Shown: positions 1-10,978 of the stretch, piece by piece
Layout: each line of letters begins with the position of its first letter
Numbering within the stretch: the stretch's first letter is position 1
Assembly (NCBI GenBank): GCA_021018995.1
Contig: CM037591.1
Span: 5,834,001-5,898,000 of the forward strand
Direction: 5' to 3'
DNA: 64,000 nt
Source: Chloranthus sessilifolius
Lineage: Eukaryota > Streptophyta > Magnoliopsida > Chloranthales > Chloranthaceae
Program-made: the position numbers and the translations under genes
Notes under the pieces: generated by a model
The model's input: only the letters and a program-made list of their open reading frames with translations
Database searches by the model: none
Told to the model about the DNA's origin: nothing

Positions 1-832
1 AAAAATATCTTCTTTCTCATTTTAATATGCTACAGTTTCTAAAAATCAGAGGTGACGAAGGTGACGACGCCTTCTCCTCAATCCAATTTATTCCGATCTG
101 TTATTTGGATCGACTCAGATATACCTTTATAAGGCGATATCGCCTCTTAAAAAAAAAATAATAATAATAATTTAAACAGTCGATGTCGACTCTTAACACA
201 GTCGATGCCGACTCTTAAAATAGTCGATGACGACTCTTAACACAGTCGGTGCCGATTGTTTTAACAGTTGATGTCGACTATAAAAAATAATAATAATAAT
301 AATTTATACAGTCGATGGCGACTGTATAAAAAAAAATTTATTTTTCTTATTTTTTTATTTTTACAGTTTTTACAGTCGACATCGACTGTGTATATATAAT
401 TTTTTTTTTTTTTCTTTTTTACAGTCGGCATCGACTATTTACACAATCGATGGCATGTATAATTATGCCATCGTATAAATTTTTTTTTTTTTCTGATTCA
501 TCATTTGTTTACTGTCGATAGCGATTGTGTGTATAATCCTATCGATTGTGTAAGCAATGTCAATATCGATATTAACGATCAATAGTATGTTAAGAGTCGC
601 TATCGACTATTTTAAGAGTCGGCATCGACTGTGTTAAGAGTCAGTATCGATTGTTTAATTTATTATTATTTTTTATTTTTTAAGAGGCGATATCGCCTTA
701 CAAAAGTGTATCTAGGTCGATCCAAATAATAGATCGGAATAAATTGGATTGAGCAGAAGGCGTCATTACTTTTGTCACCTTTGATTTTTACAAATTGTAG
801 CAGATTAAAATGAAGAAGAAGATGATATTTTT
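1..832. mobile_element. Fold-back (long terminal inverted repeat) element, left end at or before the window edge
   Basis: The first ~150 bases reappear in reverse complement at about 680-832 (for example AAGGCGATATCGCCTCTTAA near 131-150 pairs with the copy near 680-700), so the element is a fold-back or long-TIR MULE-type transposon. The interior is made of repeated palindromic units of the form CAGTCGATGNCGACTCTTAA (from about 177 to 300 and again, diverged, to 650), separated by A/T runs. No coding capacity is visible. The left terminus may lie outside the window, so no target duplication can be tested. Superfamily assignment is inference. Confidence 0.8.
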
Positions 833-1286
833 GTGCATTAAAAAAAATGAATAATTTAAACTTTTTGCTATTCTTAGGGTCTGCTAGACTTCCAACTGGT
901 CGATTTGGATAAAGGTAAAACTATAGGGCCTCTACAATAAAAAGTACATCTAAAAGGGTAGATCTGGTAAATTTCCATAATTATAAACCAATTAAGTTCC
1001 TATTTGTTGAATGCCACATGGGTGACGTAAGTTCAACGGAGGTGACATATAACATGAGTAGTTCCACATATAACCTGATGTGACATATAATCATTCAAAA
1101 GTTACCTGAAGTGACATATAACTTGAGTAGTTCCAATTTGAGGTTTAGCGAATTACTCTCGAGTTATTAGCAATTTGTTGAAAAATTCGTGTGTACTTCA
1201 AAATTTGCCAATAGATTATGAATAATTCTCAATTTATTATAATAAATGATGATTTTTAATATTTTTAACTTTTACTAAATTAATAT

Positions 1287-1320
<34 letters not shown>

Positions 1321-1351
1321 TAAAAAAAATTTCAGAATCATGACTAAGTGA
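833..1351. other. Intergenic, AT-rich, no gene seen
   Basis: No coding signal. A short direct repeat containing GTGACATATAAC and GAGTAGTTCC occurs near 1041-1066 and 1108-1133. A (TTA)n microsatellite lies at about 1300-1321. Confidence 0.6.
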
Positions 1352-1359
1352 CTATAGAC

Positions 1360-2440
1360 TAGGGATGCAAGTTTGAAACCGTACACCAAAATTAACCCAA
1401 AAACCGACCCTCCCGAATCGGCCTGAACTGTCCCAAAACCAACACAAATTGAACCGAAATCGGTCCGATTAGGGTAATTGAAAACTGAAAATCGAAAATA
1501 TTGAATGAGTAGGTTGAGTAAACTGATTATTTAATGGGCCAAAATCGGCCCAAACTGATCTGAACCAGTTTTACCAAACCAAACGCAAACCGAGCAGGTG
1601 TTGACCGATGGTGATCGGTCTGCACCGATAGGTGACCGGTGTCTACTCCTCGACTGCTTGAATCCGATGATGTTGATCGTTTTTCATCCCAATCTTTCAC
1701 ATGATATATCTTGAGATCATGCTCTTATCATCTACCGATGATTTTTAATTTTACATGAATGATTCGGATCGATATAAGCTAATGTCAAGTATATGGTACA
1801 GATGGTGTGACCACCATCCTTTGTGCTTGTACAAATACATGACACCAACTCCCTACTACTATAAATAAAAACAATCGCCTGGGAGCCTTTGCCCTAAAAG
1901 CCTCTCTGCTGTGCAAAGCCACTGTAGATGGATATATACGGTGATGAGCGTCGCGGAGTCTACACTGATGAGCGCCGGAGAACTCGGCCGACACACTACA
2001 AAAATAAAAGGTTTCAGCTGCACTTGTTATTAAGCCATTTCTCGGTAGTGACGGAGCTAACAATGATAATTTTTGATAGCGACAAAACTAATAGCAGCAT
2101 TTTTTTTGTTAAAAAAACTGCCCCTAATAATCTTTTTTTTGCCGTGAGATGAGGCTGATAGAGAAAGAGGCGGAGATAAAAAAAGGGGCATCGCGGACAC
2201 GGTAGGGAAAGTGATACCGTCAACACGGTAGAGAAAGCAACATGGCAAAATGCCCAGGTGAACATAAACCAAACTGAAGACCGAAAAAAAGGGTTTCGGT
2301 TCGGTTTTCTTTTTTCTTTAAATCGGTACACGGAACCGAACCGAAACATATATCGGTTCAGTTTCGGTTTGGGGTGTACCGAACCGAACATCGAAAAAAT
2401 CAGGTTCGGTTCGGTTCGATACACCGAACCCGCATCCCTA
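1360..2440. mobile_element. hAT-like non-autonomous element with 8-bp target duplication
   Basis: The left end TAGGGATGC and right end GCATCCCTA are inverted repeats. They are flanked by CTATAGAC (1352-1359) and CTGTGGAC (2441-2448), an 8-bp duplication differing by two transitions. The subterminal regions are rich in CCGAA/TTCGG words in both orientations, as in other elements of this window (2962, 3510, 17132, 18529). The interior (about 1645-1780) carries part of another repeat seen also near 9270 and 50,680. Open frames inside are shadows of the repeat. An 8-bp duplication is the hAT signature; family placement is inference. Confidence 0.65.
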
Positions 2441-2448
2441 CTGTGGAC

Positions 2449-2953
2449 CTAAGCCAGAGCCCCTTTATCCCTAATTTATATTTTTAATTCATAAGAAAAA
2501 AATTTATGTTTTAGTGGCGTTTTGTCGTAGGTCTAATAGGGCTTGGGAAGTTGACGGTCACCATCCACTGATCCACACTTGTTTTTATCTTTGCCAATGT
2601 ACTTATAATATGGCAGACAAAAACCTTAGAGGATCAATTTTATCCCTGAGCCAAGATCCAAATTTTTGTTCATTGCTTTAACATAAGATCTCCTCGTCTT
2701 TACAAAAAGATGCTGTAGACCTCAGACAAAATTATAATCAAGGGACAAGAAATAACAGACCAATCAATGGATGCTTACATGGCATAATATAAGTGGCTGC
2801 CCTAACGTCCATTGCGGGCCCCACTGTGCCTGCATCGCACCACATCAGCAGTTAGTTGAATGCTCTACCATTTCAGCAGTTAGTTGAATGCTCTACCATT
2901 TCCGGCCCGCCATATGACATTGTCCTTGACCTAAATTTATAATTTTAAAATTT
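2449..2953. other. Intergenic, with a 28-bp tandem duplication
   Basis: No gene seen. A 28-bp unit containing AGTTAGTTGAATGCTCTACC is present twice head to tail at 2846-2873 and 2874-2901. Confidence 0.6.
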
Positions 2954-2961
2954 ATTACTAC

Positions 2962-3371
2962 TAGGCTGTTAACAGGCTGGGCTTGAGCCCGACCCGGTTT
3001 GAATTGAGTTAGGAATGGGCTAAGCTAGGTAGCGGTTCACAATATAAATTGGCAGGAACAGCCCACCCCGATTAGTATGCTGGGCCAGGTAGGGGCTACT
3101 GAAAAGGCCTGACTAAAAATAGGCCCATTTAAGACTGACCGGAAATCAGCTTGGCCTGATCATTTGAGATCATCTCGATAGAAATTATCAGGAGGCACGA
3201 AGCCCGGCCCGGAACGAAATGTGCTATGTATGGACTGAGGACGGAAGGCCCAATTAAACAAAAGCCCAGCACGATCGGACCAATTAGTAATCGAGCCGAC
3301 TATGAACTAGTTCCACGAGGCCACGTATTTAAGACCCAGCCTGAACCCAAACCGGCCCATTGAAATCCTTA
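2962..3371. mobile_element. hAT-like MITE, GGGCC/GGCCC-rich
   Basis: It begins TAGGCTGTTAACAGGCTGGG and ends with a diverged inverted counterpart near GGCCCATTGAAATCCTTA. Flanks ATTACTAC (2954-2961) and ATTACGGC (3372-3379) are a decayed 8-bp target duplication. The interior is built from short repeats of GGCCC, GCCCA and AGCCC words. No coding capacity. Confidence 0.6.
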
Positions 3372-3379
3372 ATTACGGC

Positions 3380-3501
3380 AATCAACCTTGTGGAAGGTTG
3401 ACTAATAGCGCATACATCATGTACTAAGATGCTCTAGACTTTCTGTGCTTGCTCTATTTCTATGCTTTATGTAATGTTAACATTTTTTAACAAAGACGTT
3501 G
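3380..3501. other. Short spacer between two hAT-like elements
   Basis: Nothing recognisable. Confidence 0.5.
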
Positions 3502-3509
3502 GATACAAA

Positions 3510-3919
3510 CAGGGGTGCAGCTTTGAACCGAAAACGGATCTGATCAAATCGGCCCGAATTGGACCAAAACTGGTTGAAACAGAAACCGAATTGAATTGGT
3601 TCAATTCAACCCTGTTCGGTTTCTGTTTTGGTATCTAAAAATAAAAAATCGGCCATGTAAGGTGAGAAAACCAAAAAAAAACTGGAAAAGATATAAAAAC
3701 AAAAAAAGATACAGAAAAGATGAAAACAAACCGAAAACCGAACCAGACAGACTAAAACCAAAATCAGATCGGCTGGGCTCAGTTTCAGTTTCGACTTGAG
3801 AGGATAAAAAATTCAGTTAACCAAAACATTTCAGTTTCAGGTTCAGATTCTGTTCTACAGAAACCGAATCGAAAATCAAAATTTCGATTTCAATTCGATC
3901 AACCGATTCTACTCCCCTA
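3510..3919. mobile_element. hAT-like MITE, CCGAA-rich
   Basis: The left end CAGGGGTGCAG pairs with the right end CTACTCCCCTA. Flanks GATACAAA (3502-3509) and GATGTAAG (3920-3927) differ only by transitions, consistent with an old 8-bp target duplication. The open frame at 3596-3799 is low-complexity K/R-rich sequence made by the element's A-rich core and is not a gene. Confidence 0.6.
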
Positions 3920-3927
3920 GATGTAAG

Positions 3928-4521
3928 TGCCCTTAAGATGATATAGACAGCCTGGAGCTCCACTCGGTGATGATCCTCGACATAAGTATAGTTTCAAATT
4001 GTCTTTTAAATTTAGTGGACCTTAATCACGGCCACGAATTAAGGCCACAAACGTATCATCAGACAGTCTTTTATAGATTCTGCATAACACAACTCGTAAA
4101 AAACATAGGTCTAAAATCACGTGACACATATCATGTTCAAACATGATATGTGGAATTGACAATTGATCGTCTTATGATATGTTCAGTCTCAAAATCCCTT
4201 ATGTGGAAGATTAAAGTGAAACATGATCTCCACTTTTTGATTTAAAGCAATCAATAATTTTTGGTGTGGCCCTTTTCAAGATTCTGTGGGCGTGTTGGAA
4301 GGAACCCTTAAATTTTTTGCATGACATGTTTGAAAACATTATAAAATTTCTACTTCACAATTGATATTGATAATTTTATGATATAGTTAAAAAACCTTTT
4401 AGTACCAACATTTTTGATAATTTTTTTTATTATGATAATTGTTATCATAATAAATGTGAAGTGTACTAGAGAAAAAAGATATTAAAGCTCATAACCTCTA
4501 CAGATTAGGCTTAGAGCACAA
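3928..4521. other. Intergenic; decayed copy of a dispersed palindromic repeat
   Basis: Sequence around 4120-4260 (words such as CAATTGATCGTCTTATGATA and CATGATCTCCACTTTTTGAT) belongs to the same dispersed repeat as 9271-9572. No gene seen. Confidence 0.5.
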
Positions 4522-4529
4522 GTCGGAAG

Positions 4530-4755
4530 CATAGTAACAAAAATCGGCCGATACCGATATGTATCACCGATATGTATCGGTTTTTGACTAAACCGATACA
4601 TCGGTATCCAACTCGGTATCGGCTGATACGTCTTGATTTCGATCGAGACATTTTTTTTTGTTTACAAAATCGGCCAATGCATATCGGTATCGGCTGATAC
4701 TTATCGGCCGATTCGTATCGGCCCCGGAAAAACTGATACCCGATTTGACACCTTG
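4530..4755. mobile_element. hAT-like MITE, CAAGG-terminal family, GTATCGG type
   Basis: The right end GACACCTTG is the inverse of the left end CATAGTAACAAAAATCGG. Flanks GTCGGAAG (4522-4529) and CTTGGAAG (4756-4763) match at 6 of 8 positions. The core repeats the palindromic word TATCGGCCGATA and close variants. Related full-length elements lie at 37,267 and 44,802, and shorter relatives at 7,082, 11,655, 19,382 and 43,531. Confidence 0.7.
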
Positions 4756-4868
4756 CTTGGAAGGTGCATTTTGTGTGTCTATAAATGCTACCAATTTTTG
4801 TGACTAAAGGTACAAATTTTTGGCTGGTGTTACTGCTTATTACCACACTATTTTACGTTACACCCAAG

Positions 4869-4975
4869 GTATCAAAATCGGTTTTGATATCGGGTATCAG
4901 TTCGTAGAGGACCAATAAGAATTGGCTGATATGTGTGTCGGCCGATACCGATACATATCATGATTTGTGTCTCGC
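4869..4975. mobile_element. Partial CAAGG-terminal MITE
   Basis: It opens with CAAGGTATCAAAATCGG and carries TCGGCCGATACCGATAC inside, as in the element at 4530. The other end is eroded and no target duplication could be assigned. Confidence 0.45.
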
Positions 4976-6235
4976 CCAGCTCTCTCCCCCGGTTGATGCA
5001 TATCCTTATAAGCTGCTGACTTGTCATATGCCAGTTTTATGCATTTCCAAACAAAAATGCAACCGCCTGCCAGCTGTTTGCAAGGCTGGATGGAAAGGTT
5101 AAAGGTGCATTATATGTTGTGCCTGTTAAATCTCTAAAGAATACATGCAATATATGCATATCCGTCACTATGCATATTTGACGGCTTTCAATTGGATGAT
5201 GGAGATTATTTTTATCCTCAATATTCCATAAAATAAATCTTGAAATTATGGATCATTTATCAGACGATCAGATATTTATTAAATCGTGACATGCATGCCC
5301 AACAATGATCATGAATTCACCATCGTGCACATACCAATCAGAAGGTCACTTTTGGAGATGTATGTCACATGGAATTTATAGGTGACCATCTGATAGGTGT
5401 GCCATGACCTCAAGATCTATCATATGAAATATTTGGATAAAACACGATCTCTATCACCTGATTGAAGAGTCATTAATTTTTTATGATGAATATGTGAGTG
5501 TTCCTCAAAGGTTTAATGGTGCATGTAAAGTTACCCGAGATGAATAGATATGCTTTCGGAACTCGGAAGAAGCCGTGCCTAAACTCTAATTAACTGTAAA
5601 TTTTAAAAAAGTATACAGCTGTATACAAGCAATCGCTTGTAACCGATTACGTTACCGGCTCATCGGACCACCACTTTATATCACCCATACGCCCATACCT
5701 CACCTCCTCTCTCTTCCCAGATTTTTTTTTTTTTCATATGTGCAATGGAGTCCTGAAGAAGATCACACTATATAGCAGAAACACTGGCCAAGATTAGCAA
5801 ATCTATCCTCAGCAATCGGACAAATCTTGCAGTCTATGGCTACCAATACTGCGACAGCTACCTGATACGTAACAGTTTGTCAAAAAAACGATACGTATCG
5901 GCTGATATTTGATATCATGGCGTGTACAAGAAACACATGACTATTTCACACTCTACACATCTATAATTGTGACCATGATATATGAAGGTCAGGGACTACA
6001 AGAAAAAGAGGATACGCCGACTGCTATAATAAGTAGCAGTAGCAGTAGCCGTTGGCATAGGTCTATCCTAAGCGGACGACTCTTGATGTGTATAAGTATA
6101 AATACCACCCCTTCATCCTCTCGATCACTTAGCTCCCCTCTCGTGGTTCCCTTCTCTCCTCTATGATTTCTCTTGCGGTTCTTCTCTCGTGGCTCCCCTC
6201 TATCCTTTGTGATAAAGAATAGAAGCTTGAAATAA
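4976..6235. other. Intergenic; one decayed palindromic repeat copy, no gene
   Basis: About 5189-5471 is an inverted-repeat copy (TGGATGATGGAGATTATTTT at one end, its inverse near 5440-5465) of the dispersed repeat seen at 9271. Near 6090 there is a TATA-like TATAAGTATAAATACC followed by pyrimidine-rich sequence, but no coding exon follows, so I do not call a promoter. Open frames at 5909-6166 and on the opposite strand show no protein-like features. Confidence 0.5.
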
Positions 6236-6436
6236 GGGAAATTTGCATTTTCGACACTACAAGTTTACTTATTTGCAGAAGCGGCCTTAAAATTTGAAAT
6301 TGTACAAAATAAGCTAGCTCCACGCCAAACCGTTTCCACCTCAGCATAGACCTGTTTTTTCATTTTATATATGTTTAAACTATAAAGCCGTTTCTGTAAA
6401 TAAGTAAATTTATAGAGCCGAAAATATAAATTTCCC
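6236..6436. mobile_element. 201-bp MITE with ~55-bp inverted repeats
   Basis: GGGAAATTTGCATTTTCG at the left end pairs with CGAAAATATAAATTTCCC at the right. The inverted repeats extend about 55 bases (containing TTTACTTATTTGCAGAA on the left and its inverse on the right). No clear target duplication was found, so the superfamily is open. Confidence 0.7.
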
Positions 6437-7073
6437 GTGACTTATAATAACATGTGCGAAGTTAATACCTCATCGCTGTTTCTTCTTCATAATATTTTTT
6501 CACAAGTAACAATCTTTCTTGATATGACTTTTCTTTTTGTTTTATTAAAATTATATATTATTAAAGTTAATGTATAGTTCAAGTGAGAGATTCTTGGGTA
6601 TTTATGACCCACATAATAACCTTACTCTTTTCTAGTTTACTTAAAACTTGATTGACTAAAGACTTCGGGACCTTCATTGGTAACTTGATTTCACTCCACG
6701 CAACTTTAGGAGTCGGATTCGGCATTATTGGTTTGTGATAAGTCAATTCCTTTTTTCTAGTGATACACCTCTCCCTTGAATCCTTAATGAGTTAGGATTC
6801 AAGGGCATATTATAGAGGACAACGTCCCCTCTTCATCTCCACTCAATGTAATCGTATCAATCGTATAAAAGGAGATAGAATTGAGGTGGCATTGCCCTCA
6901 AGTTTCTCAAGTAACTAAGATCATACGACTCATCGGAATATAGGCGGAATTCTCGTGAGATTATCATCGGTAAGGTATGATCTAACTTGCCATTAAATTC
7001 TTATTGATTGAAATTAATTAATCTTAATTAATATTATTGAACAAAGCCAACATGCAATCTCCATTTCTTTGGA
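6437..7073. other. Intergenic, no gene seen
   Basis: AT-rich sequence with a short inverted repeat (CCTTGAATCCTTAATGAG against AGGATTCAAGGG near 6775-6805). Nothing else recognised. Confidence 0.5.
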
Positions 7074-7081
7074 GTAGAGTG

Positions 7082-7213
7082 CAAGGATCAAAATTTCGGC
7101 CAAAATGACCGAGAAATTTCGGTCATATTTTGTATGGGACTCAAATTTTCGATCAAAATTTCAGTCAAATTATCGGTTTTCAGCCGAAATTTTTGCCAAT
7201 ATTTTGATCCTTG
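7082..7213. mobile_element. 132-bp hAT-like MITE, CAAGGATCAAAATTTCGGCC family
   Basis: Terminal inverted repeats are CAAGGATCAAAATTTCGGCC and ATTTTGATCCTTG. The flanks GTAGAGTG (7074-7081) and GTAGAGGG (7214-7221) are an 8-bp target duplication with one mismatch. Confidence 0.85.
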
Positions 7214-7571
7214 GTAGAGGGAAATAGGGACCAATCCTTCCATTCGCATGCCCCACCAACCTTGACTCGTCAGCTACGATTATTGTGTCCACATGGCACC
7301 AACTCCTTCGCTTATACACGTCAAGATCATGAACATTGATAGACTAGTGTTCTTGAAGACAGGTACACTTACTGATTTAACATGCACAAACCATGATCTT
7401 GTCCTAGAAAATCACAACATAAAAGTAGATCATTTCTTTGGTTGGAAAGAACCCAATTAATGGCTTTTGATGACCTTTACCTGATTAATGTCACTCCCAA
7501 GGGCGGATTCTGACCATCTCCCCGGCCAATCTCCGATCGTTTATAGCCACAGGACCACATAGCTAATCCAC

Positions 7572-8488
7572 ATGGATTTAGGCACATTAACCCTCGCACT
7601 TGTTTGTGTCATACTTTTCACAAACAAACCGAGAAACCCCTCAAGAGTACTCAAAGACTTCCGCGGGGACTACCAAGATGGCCTATCTTGGGCAACGTCC
7701 TTCAATTGGCCCCCCTTCCACACAAGGATCTAGCTAAGTTTTGTGCCAAGTATGGGCCACTAGTTTATCTGAGGCTTAGGAGCGTCGATGCCATTACAAC
7801 CGATGACCCTGATGTCATACGAGAAATACTCTTCCGACAAGGTGATGTCTTTGCATCCCGGCCCAAGACATTGGCCGCGGTCCATCTAGCTTATGGGTGC
7901 GGCGATATGGCACTATAGCCCCACTAGGCCCACATTGGAAGAGAATGAGGAGAATATATATGTATGGAGAACTTACTGACCACCAAGTGGCTGGAGTCAT
8001 TCGCAGACTATCGGGCCCATGAGGCTCGACACATGGTCCGAGATGTGTGGGCTCAGTAGCAGACTGGCTGATGCGGGAACTTACTAAATGCAATGCTATG
8101 GCTGATGTGGGAATCTAAAGCAGGTTTTGGGGGCGTTCTTCATGAACAAATGTTGTTAGGGAAGCAGTATTTCGGGGTCGATACGGCTGGACCCCAAGAA
8201 GCAATGGAGTTCATGCACATTACACATGAATTGTTTTGGCTTCTGGGGTTGATCTATCTAGGGGATTATTTGCCAATTTGGAGGTGGCTAAACCCATTTG
8301 AGTGTGAGAAGAAGATGAGAGAGGTAGGGAAGAGAGTGGATGAGTTTCATATTAAAATAATTGAAGAACATAGGAAGAAGAAAGTAAATGGTGGAGAGAT
8401 GGACTTTGTTGATATTCTGTTGCCTTTGCCTGGTGAAGATGGCAAAGAACACATGGATGAAGTAGAGATCAAATCTCTTATTCAGGTA
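7572..8488 (+). pseudogene. CYP703A-type cytochrome P450 pseudogene, exon 1 only
   Basis: Three disconnected frames together match the N-terminal half of a CYP703A P450, which in Arabidopsis hydroxylates medium-chain fatty acids in the anther for sporopollenin. Visible pieces: an ATG with a short hydrophobic anchor (MDLGTLTLALVCVILF); after a frame change, the proline hinge LPRGLPRWPILGNVLQL and the stretch ending AVHLAYGCGDMAL; a stop at 7916-7918; then a second segment (about 8093-8485) with MLLGKQYFG, FMHITHELFWLLGLIYLGDY and an MDFVDILLPLPGEDG region. Two apparent TA insertions (near 7916 and 7955) and a degraded stretch near 8050-8130 break the frame. The segment ends at a GTAAGC donor at the position of the usual P450 intron. 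The heme-binding exon 2 was not found downstream. Non-functional; family assignment is from remembered family sequence. Confidence 0.88.
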
Positions 8489-8835
8489 AGCTTCTTACAT
8501 TTACGAAAATAATCCTAAATTGCCTATACCACGGTAAGTTTTTTGTTGTGTGCACACAAAACTCAAACAAAACCTATACTTAATTTTTGTGTAGGGGTAG
8601 TACAATTTGCGGGGGCAACAGAAGCACTCAAAGCTTATTAGATAAAATTAGAAAAACAGGACCATTTGATGAAAATTTAGCCTAGTACGTACAACTTCAT
8701 AAAGTTTTAGAAACTAAGGAAGTGTCACTAGGTTTTTTCTTTAATCCTTTTCTTCGCTTTAAGAAGGTTGAATTCCTCGACTACTCTTTGGCTATCAACT
8801 TTATTTCAATTCTCGCACAACCCATGTAGTAGCAG
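8489..8835 (+). other. Remnant intron and intergenic sequence after the P450 pseudogene
   Basis: It follows the GTAAGC donor. I looked for an oxygen-binding helix, K-helix or heme loop in all frames and saw none, so the downstream exon is missing or displaced. Confidence 0.5.
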
Positions 8836-9173
8836 TTGGGATTTCTTTCTTTCCGAAATTTTAAAAGTTGTTATTATTATAAATTAAAAACAAAAAAAAT
8901 AAAAAAGTTAACAAACAAATCCACACATGCAATCAAGCTTATTACAATTGAATCTAGAATTATAGTTATAAATATTAAAAAATAAAAAAAAGTTAGAAAA
9001 CTCATATCCAATTGGGATATCTTTCTTTTTGTATTTTAAAAGCTGTTATTATTATAAATTTTAAAAAAAAATAAAAATTAACAAACAAATCCACACATGC
9101 AATCAAGATCATTACAATTGAAGCTAGAATTATAAGTTAAAAAAAAAAAAAAAAAGTTAGAAAACTCATATCC
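8836..9173. repeat. Tandem duplication, period about 176 bp
   Basis: The unit starting TTGGGAT(T/A)TCTTTCTTT and containing AACAAATCCACACATGCAAT is present at 8836-9011 and again at 9012-9173, with small indels in the A-runs. AT-rich and non-coding. Confidence 0.85.
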
Positions 9174-9270
9174 CATATGCAATCTCAAAGCAAATCTTCT
9201 TTCAAAAAATATAAACTAACTTATCTAAAGAAACAAACAAAAACCCACCATAGATTTAGGTCGGTGTTAC

Positions 9271-9572
9271 ACCATGACTGCTTTAAATCAGATGATGGGG
9301 ATCATTTTTCATCCCAATCTTCCACATAAATGATCTCGATATCATGTGCCCACTATCAGACTGTCAGGTGTTTATTCCATGCAGCACACATACCAAAAAG
9401 TGAACGTGAACAGGTTTGATTGTATGATATGAACACGTCCACTTTTTAGGATGTGTCATATGGAATCACATCTGACCGTCTGATAGTAGGCGCATTATCT
9501 CAAGTTTATATGTGTGAAAGATTGGGATGAAAAATAATTTCCATTGTTTGATTTGAAGCAGTCAACGTATTT
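9271..9572. repeat. Dispersed palindromic repeat (MITE-like), near-complete copy
   Basis: TGACTGCTTTAAATCAGATG at the left is inverted at the right as GATTTGAAGCAGTCAACG. The two halves are imperfect inverse copies (for example ATCATTTTTCATCCCAATCTT against AGATTGGGATGAAAAATAAT). Decayed relatives occur near 1650, 4130, 5200, 9845, 10,300, 12,820, 23,940, 49,460 and 50,678. No target duplication found. Confidence 0.65.
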
Positions 9573-10478
9573 TTCACTCGTTTAAGTAAGGTGGTTGTAA
9601 CATAAATTGGTGTGGTAGCTGGTAACACGGGCCTAGATTTAGGATGAGCAAGATTAAACCAAACAAGGACAAAAGAAATACCTCAGAGTCTACACTTTCC
9701 TTCTGTTACTTTTCTTCAATTTTAATAAAACTAATCAATAAACTTTAAATAAAATATTTTATTGAAAGGTGTATAATGTGATTAAAATTTAGATACCTCT
9801 ATTCATGCCTACTATTTTACCGGTGGGCGCCTATGCTAAAACCTATTAACCGCCTTAAATCAAACAATCGTGGTCGTTTTTCATCCCGACCTTAGATGTA
9901 ATAGATCTTGCGTGTGATGTGTGCTCGTTATTGTAAGGCCACTTTTGGGATATGTGCCACCTAGAATAAAAAATTTGACCATTTGATGGCATGCCCGTCG
10001 TCTTAAGGTCCAACTTCATTTTTACCTAATAATGATGGTGGATTAAATACCTACTAATGACTCAAAGTCTCAAGATAGAAAATTTTTACCTTTATTTGTA
10101 CCTATCAAATCATTTAAAGCATCTACGACAAAGACCATTGATTGCTTTAGATGAGAAAATGAAGATTTTTTTTGCCCCAATTTTCTACACAATTTATCAA
10201 CTCATCATTGGCATACCATCAATTTTTGTTCATATGGCACATATCTCAAAAAATGACCTCAACATTAATTACGATTAAGACACTAACCACTTTATTGGTG
10301 GCGCCTATGCCAAAACTTGTTGATCGCCCTAAATTTTCATTCCTATGTTTGACATAATGGATCTTGAACGTGATGTGTGCATATGATTTTTAGGGCCACT
10401 TTTGAGGATCTACACCACTTGGAATCGGAAACTTTAACCGTCTGATGGCAAGCACATAATCTCAGAAACTTTGAACAA
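9573..10478. other. Intergenic with two truncated copies of the dispersed palindromic repeat
   Basis: Around 9845-10,010 and 10,300-10,465 the words of the 9271 repeat recur in one orientation only. No gene seen; open frames at 10,057-10,357 are AT-rich chance frames. Confidence 0.5.
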
Positions 10479-10656
10479 CCACCATTACAGCTGCAGGTAA
10501 AAATCTACGTAGATAATAAGTCATGACCGATGTCGAAGAAGTGCCGAATTCGAAAGAGAGATCAATTCCACCATTACAGCTGCAGGTAAAAATCTATGTA
10601 GATAATAAGTCATAACCGATTTTGAAGAAGTGCCGAATTCGAAAGAGAGATCAATT
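10479..10656. repeat. 89-bp tandem duplication
   Basis: A unit starting CCACCATTACAGCTGCAGG and containing GAAGAAGTGCCGAATTCG occurs at 10,479-10,567 and 10,568-10,656 with four or five substitutions. The first bases after CAGGTAAAAATCTACGTAG are homologous to sequence near the second symmetry centre (20,042 onwards), so this is the left edge of copy 1 of the triplicated repeat. Confidence 0.9.
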
Positions 10657-10774
10657 TATATGCTCGAGTAGAGTCTGATTTTTCGCTATTTAATAGGAGA
10701 GATTAGTGGATTTTGACTCATGCATAAGGTATTTTATTGGAGTAGCGTCTTCTTTTTCTCTTACTCGTCAAGGC

Positions 10775-10970
10775 TACAGTGACAAAATTCTTTTTTCGGT
10801 AAGGTGGTCCTTAAATTACTAACATATTAAAAAAAAAAAAAAAAAAACGTAAACATAAAAAAATATTGAAATTTGTCCAAATTACTAAAAAATACCGAAA
10901 TTTTCATTTGACCTCCTTTTCGGCGAATTTAACGAAATTTTGCCAAATGTCGGCAAAATTTGTCACTATG
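10775..10970. mobile_element. hAT-like MITE, CAGTGACAAA-terminal
   Basis: CAGTGACAAAATT near the left end is inverted as AATTTGTCACTATG at the right. Flanks GTCAAGGC (10,767-10,774) and ATCAAGGC (10,971-10,978) are an 8-bp duplication with one mismatch. Decayed relatives: right end near 45,860 and left end near 52,630. Confidence 0.7.
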
Positions 10971-10978
10971 ATCAAGGC

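Noticed and set aside
6085-6110. TATAAGTATAAATACC as a gene promoter
   Set aside because: No exon or known transcript follows; could as easily be part of an unrecognised LTR.
7815-8093. Minus-strand open frame overlapping the P450 pseudogene
   Set aside because: Shadow of the plus-strand P450 sequence.
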